DNA from: Candidatus Jordarchaeia archaeon | GTDB taxonomy: Archaea; Asgardarchaeota; Jordiarchaeia; Jordiarchaeales; Freyrarchaeaceae | Direction of reading: 5' to 3' | DNA length: 6,011 bases | Assembly (NCBI GenBank): GCA_018383835.1 | Contig: JAHAWR010000015.1 | Coordinates: forward strand, 15,514-21,524 | Shown here: one piece after another, positions 5,339 to 6,011 of the stretch | Position numbering within the stretch: position 1 is the first letter of the stretch | Layout: every line of letters begins with the position of its first letter | Notes under the pieces: generated by a model | Seen by the model: only the letters and a program-made list of their open reading frames with translations | The model's database searches: none | What the model was told of the DNA's origin: nothing | Position numbers and translations under genes: made by a program

Positions 5339-6011
5339 ATGGACGCGAAAGTAGAAGGTCTTGACGTGAAAATAGGATTAGAGGTGCACGTCCAACTTAC
5401 AGCACTCAAAACCAAACTATTTTGTAGCTGCTCTGCAAACTACAGGGGGATGCCCCCCAACACGCTCACATGCCCCGTGTGTTTGGGACACCCGGGCACT
5501 TTGCCCGTCTTAAACAGAAAGGCAGTAGATCACGCCATAATGGTTGCTTTAGCCCTCAATTCCTCGATCTCGCCTCAAATGATCTTCTTCAGGAAGAACT
5601 ACTTCTATCTTGACCTTCCTAAAAACTTTCAGATTTCCCAGTATGACAAGGCTGGCGGCGTCCCCCTATCTGTCGGCGGATGGGTGGAGTTTAGCGTTAA
5701 CGGGGAAAAGAAAAAGGTTGGGATAAGGCGTATACAGCTGGAGGAGGACCCGGCGCGCCTTATTTATCCTGGAACCATAACAACCGCTCCCTACGCACTG
5801 GTCGACTTCAACAGGGCAGGTGTAGCTCTCCTCGAAATAGTAACCGAGCCTGACATGGAGACACCTGATGAAGCATACTTTTTCCTCCAGAAGCTGAGGT
5901 CGATTCTCGAACACTTAGAAGTTTCAAGCGAGAACATGCAAGGATCGATGAGGTGTGATACCAACATTTCCATTAAGGGAGGAGCCAGAGTGGAAATAAA
6001 AAATATTTCCT
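5339..6011 (+). CDS. gatB: Aspartyl/glutamyl-tRNA amidotransferase subunit B, N-terminal part cut by the window edge
   Basis: An open frame runs from the ATG at 5339 to the window end (224 codons plus one base); full GatB is about 470-480 residues, so roughly half is present. GatB binds the misacylated tRNA, activates the side chain with ATP and completes the amide using ammonia from GatA. Visible family features are KIGLEVHVQL (residues 11-20), a zinc site with Cys29, Cys31, Cys45 and Cys48 (C-S-C, then C-P-V-C-L-G), FYLDLPKNFQISQYD (89-103), QLEEDPARLIYPG (133-145), LVDFNRAGVALLEIVTEPD (154-172) and GSMRCDTNIS (202-211). Placement after gatC and gatA makes it GatB rather than its archaeal paralogue GatE. 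Two positions differ from the commonest family residues: Gln133 where His is usual and Ala163 where Pro is usual. Confidence 0.95.
   Translation, partial: MDAKVEGLDVKIGLEVHVQLTALKTKLFCSCSANYRGMPPNTLTCPVCLGHPGTLPVLNRKAVDHAIMVALALNSSISPQMIFFRKNYFYLDLPKNFQISQYDKAGGVPLSVGGWVEFSVNGEKKKVGIRRIQLEEDPARLIYPGTITTAPYALVDFNRAGVALLEIVTEPDMETPDEAYFFLQKLRSILEHLEVSSENMQGSMRCDTNISIKGGARVEIKNIS

Noticed and set aside
5666..5914. Minus-strand frame opposite gatB
   Set aside because: Antisense to highly conserved GatB motifs, so the frame is incidental.
1..6011. CRISPR arrays, insertion sequences, tRNA or rRNA genes, defence or toxin-antitoxin systems
   Set aside because: Reading both strands shows tightly packed housekeeping genes and only one gap over 40 bases. 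No spaced direct repeats, transposase motifs or cloverleaf-like sequence were seen, and no undescribed system is supported.

Overview
This window is archaeal chromosome made almost entirely of information-processing genes. The minus strand carries a conserved archaeal ribosomal/RNA polymerase cluster, read leftward as rps13, rps4, rps11, rpoD, rpl18e and the beginning of rpl13. The ribosomal proteins are archaeal/eukaryal in type (eL18 has no bacterial homologue), and RpoD carries an iron-sulfur domain found only in some archaea and eukaryotes. Base composition is moderate rather than extreme. Six of the ten starts are best read as GTG or TTG. I cannot place the organism precisely; a Thermoproteota (TACK)-type lineage is a guess.

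The plus strand carries a second operon that diverges from the first: a diphthine-ammonia ligase (dph6), then gatC, gatA and the first 224 codons of gatB, cut by the right edge. dph6 and gatC overlap by ATGA. gatC-gatA and gatA-gatB are separated by only 11 to 14 bases, so the four genes look like one transcript.

The only real intergenic region is about 130 bases at 2752-2881, between the rps13 and dph6 starts. It holds the AT-rich elements TTTAAATA and TTTTTTAAA, which probably serve as archaeal TATA boxes for divergent transcription, and a 9-base palindrome near the expected rps13 transcript start. All other gaps are under 40 bases and hold only ribosome binding sites. Several of these sites share the core GGGTG placed 6 to 7 bases before the start, and this helped choose start codons.

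Functionally, the left operon supplies small and large ribosomal subunit proteins plus the assembly subunit of RNA polymerase. The right operon supplies the amidotransferase that makes Asn-tRNA and/or Gln-tRNA, and the enzyme that completes the diphthamide modification of elongation factor 2. I found no mobile elements, CRISPR array, RNA gene or defence system. The most noteworthy details are an RpoD with two complete four-cysteine ferredoxin clusters, the coupling of dph6 to gatCAB, and small substitutions in GatB.
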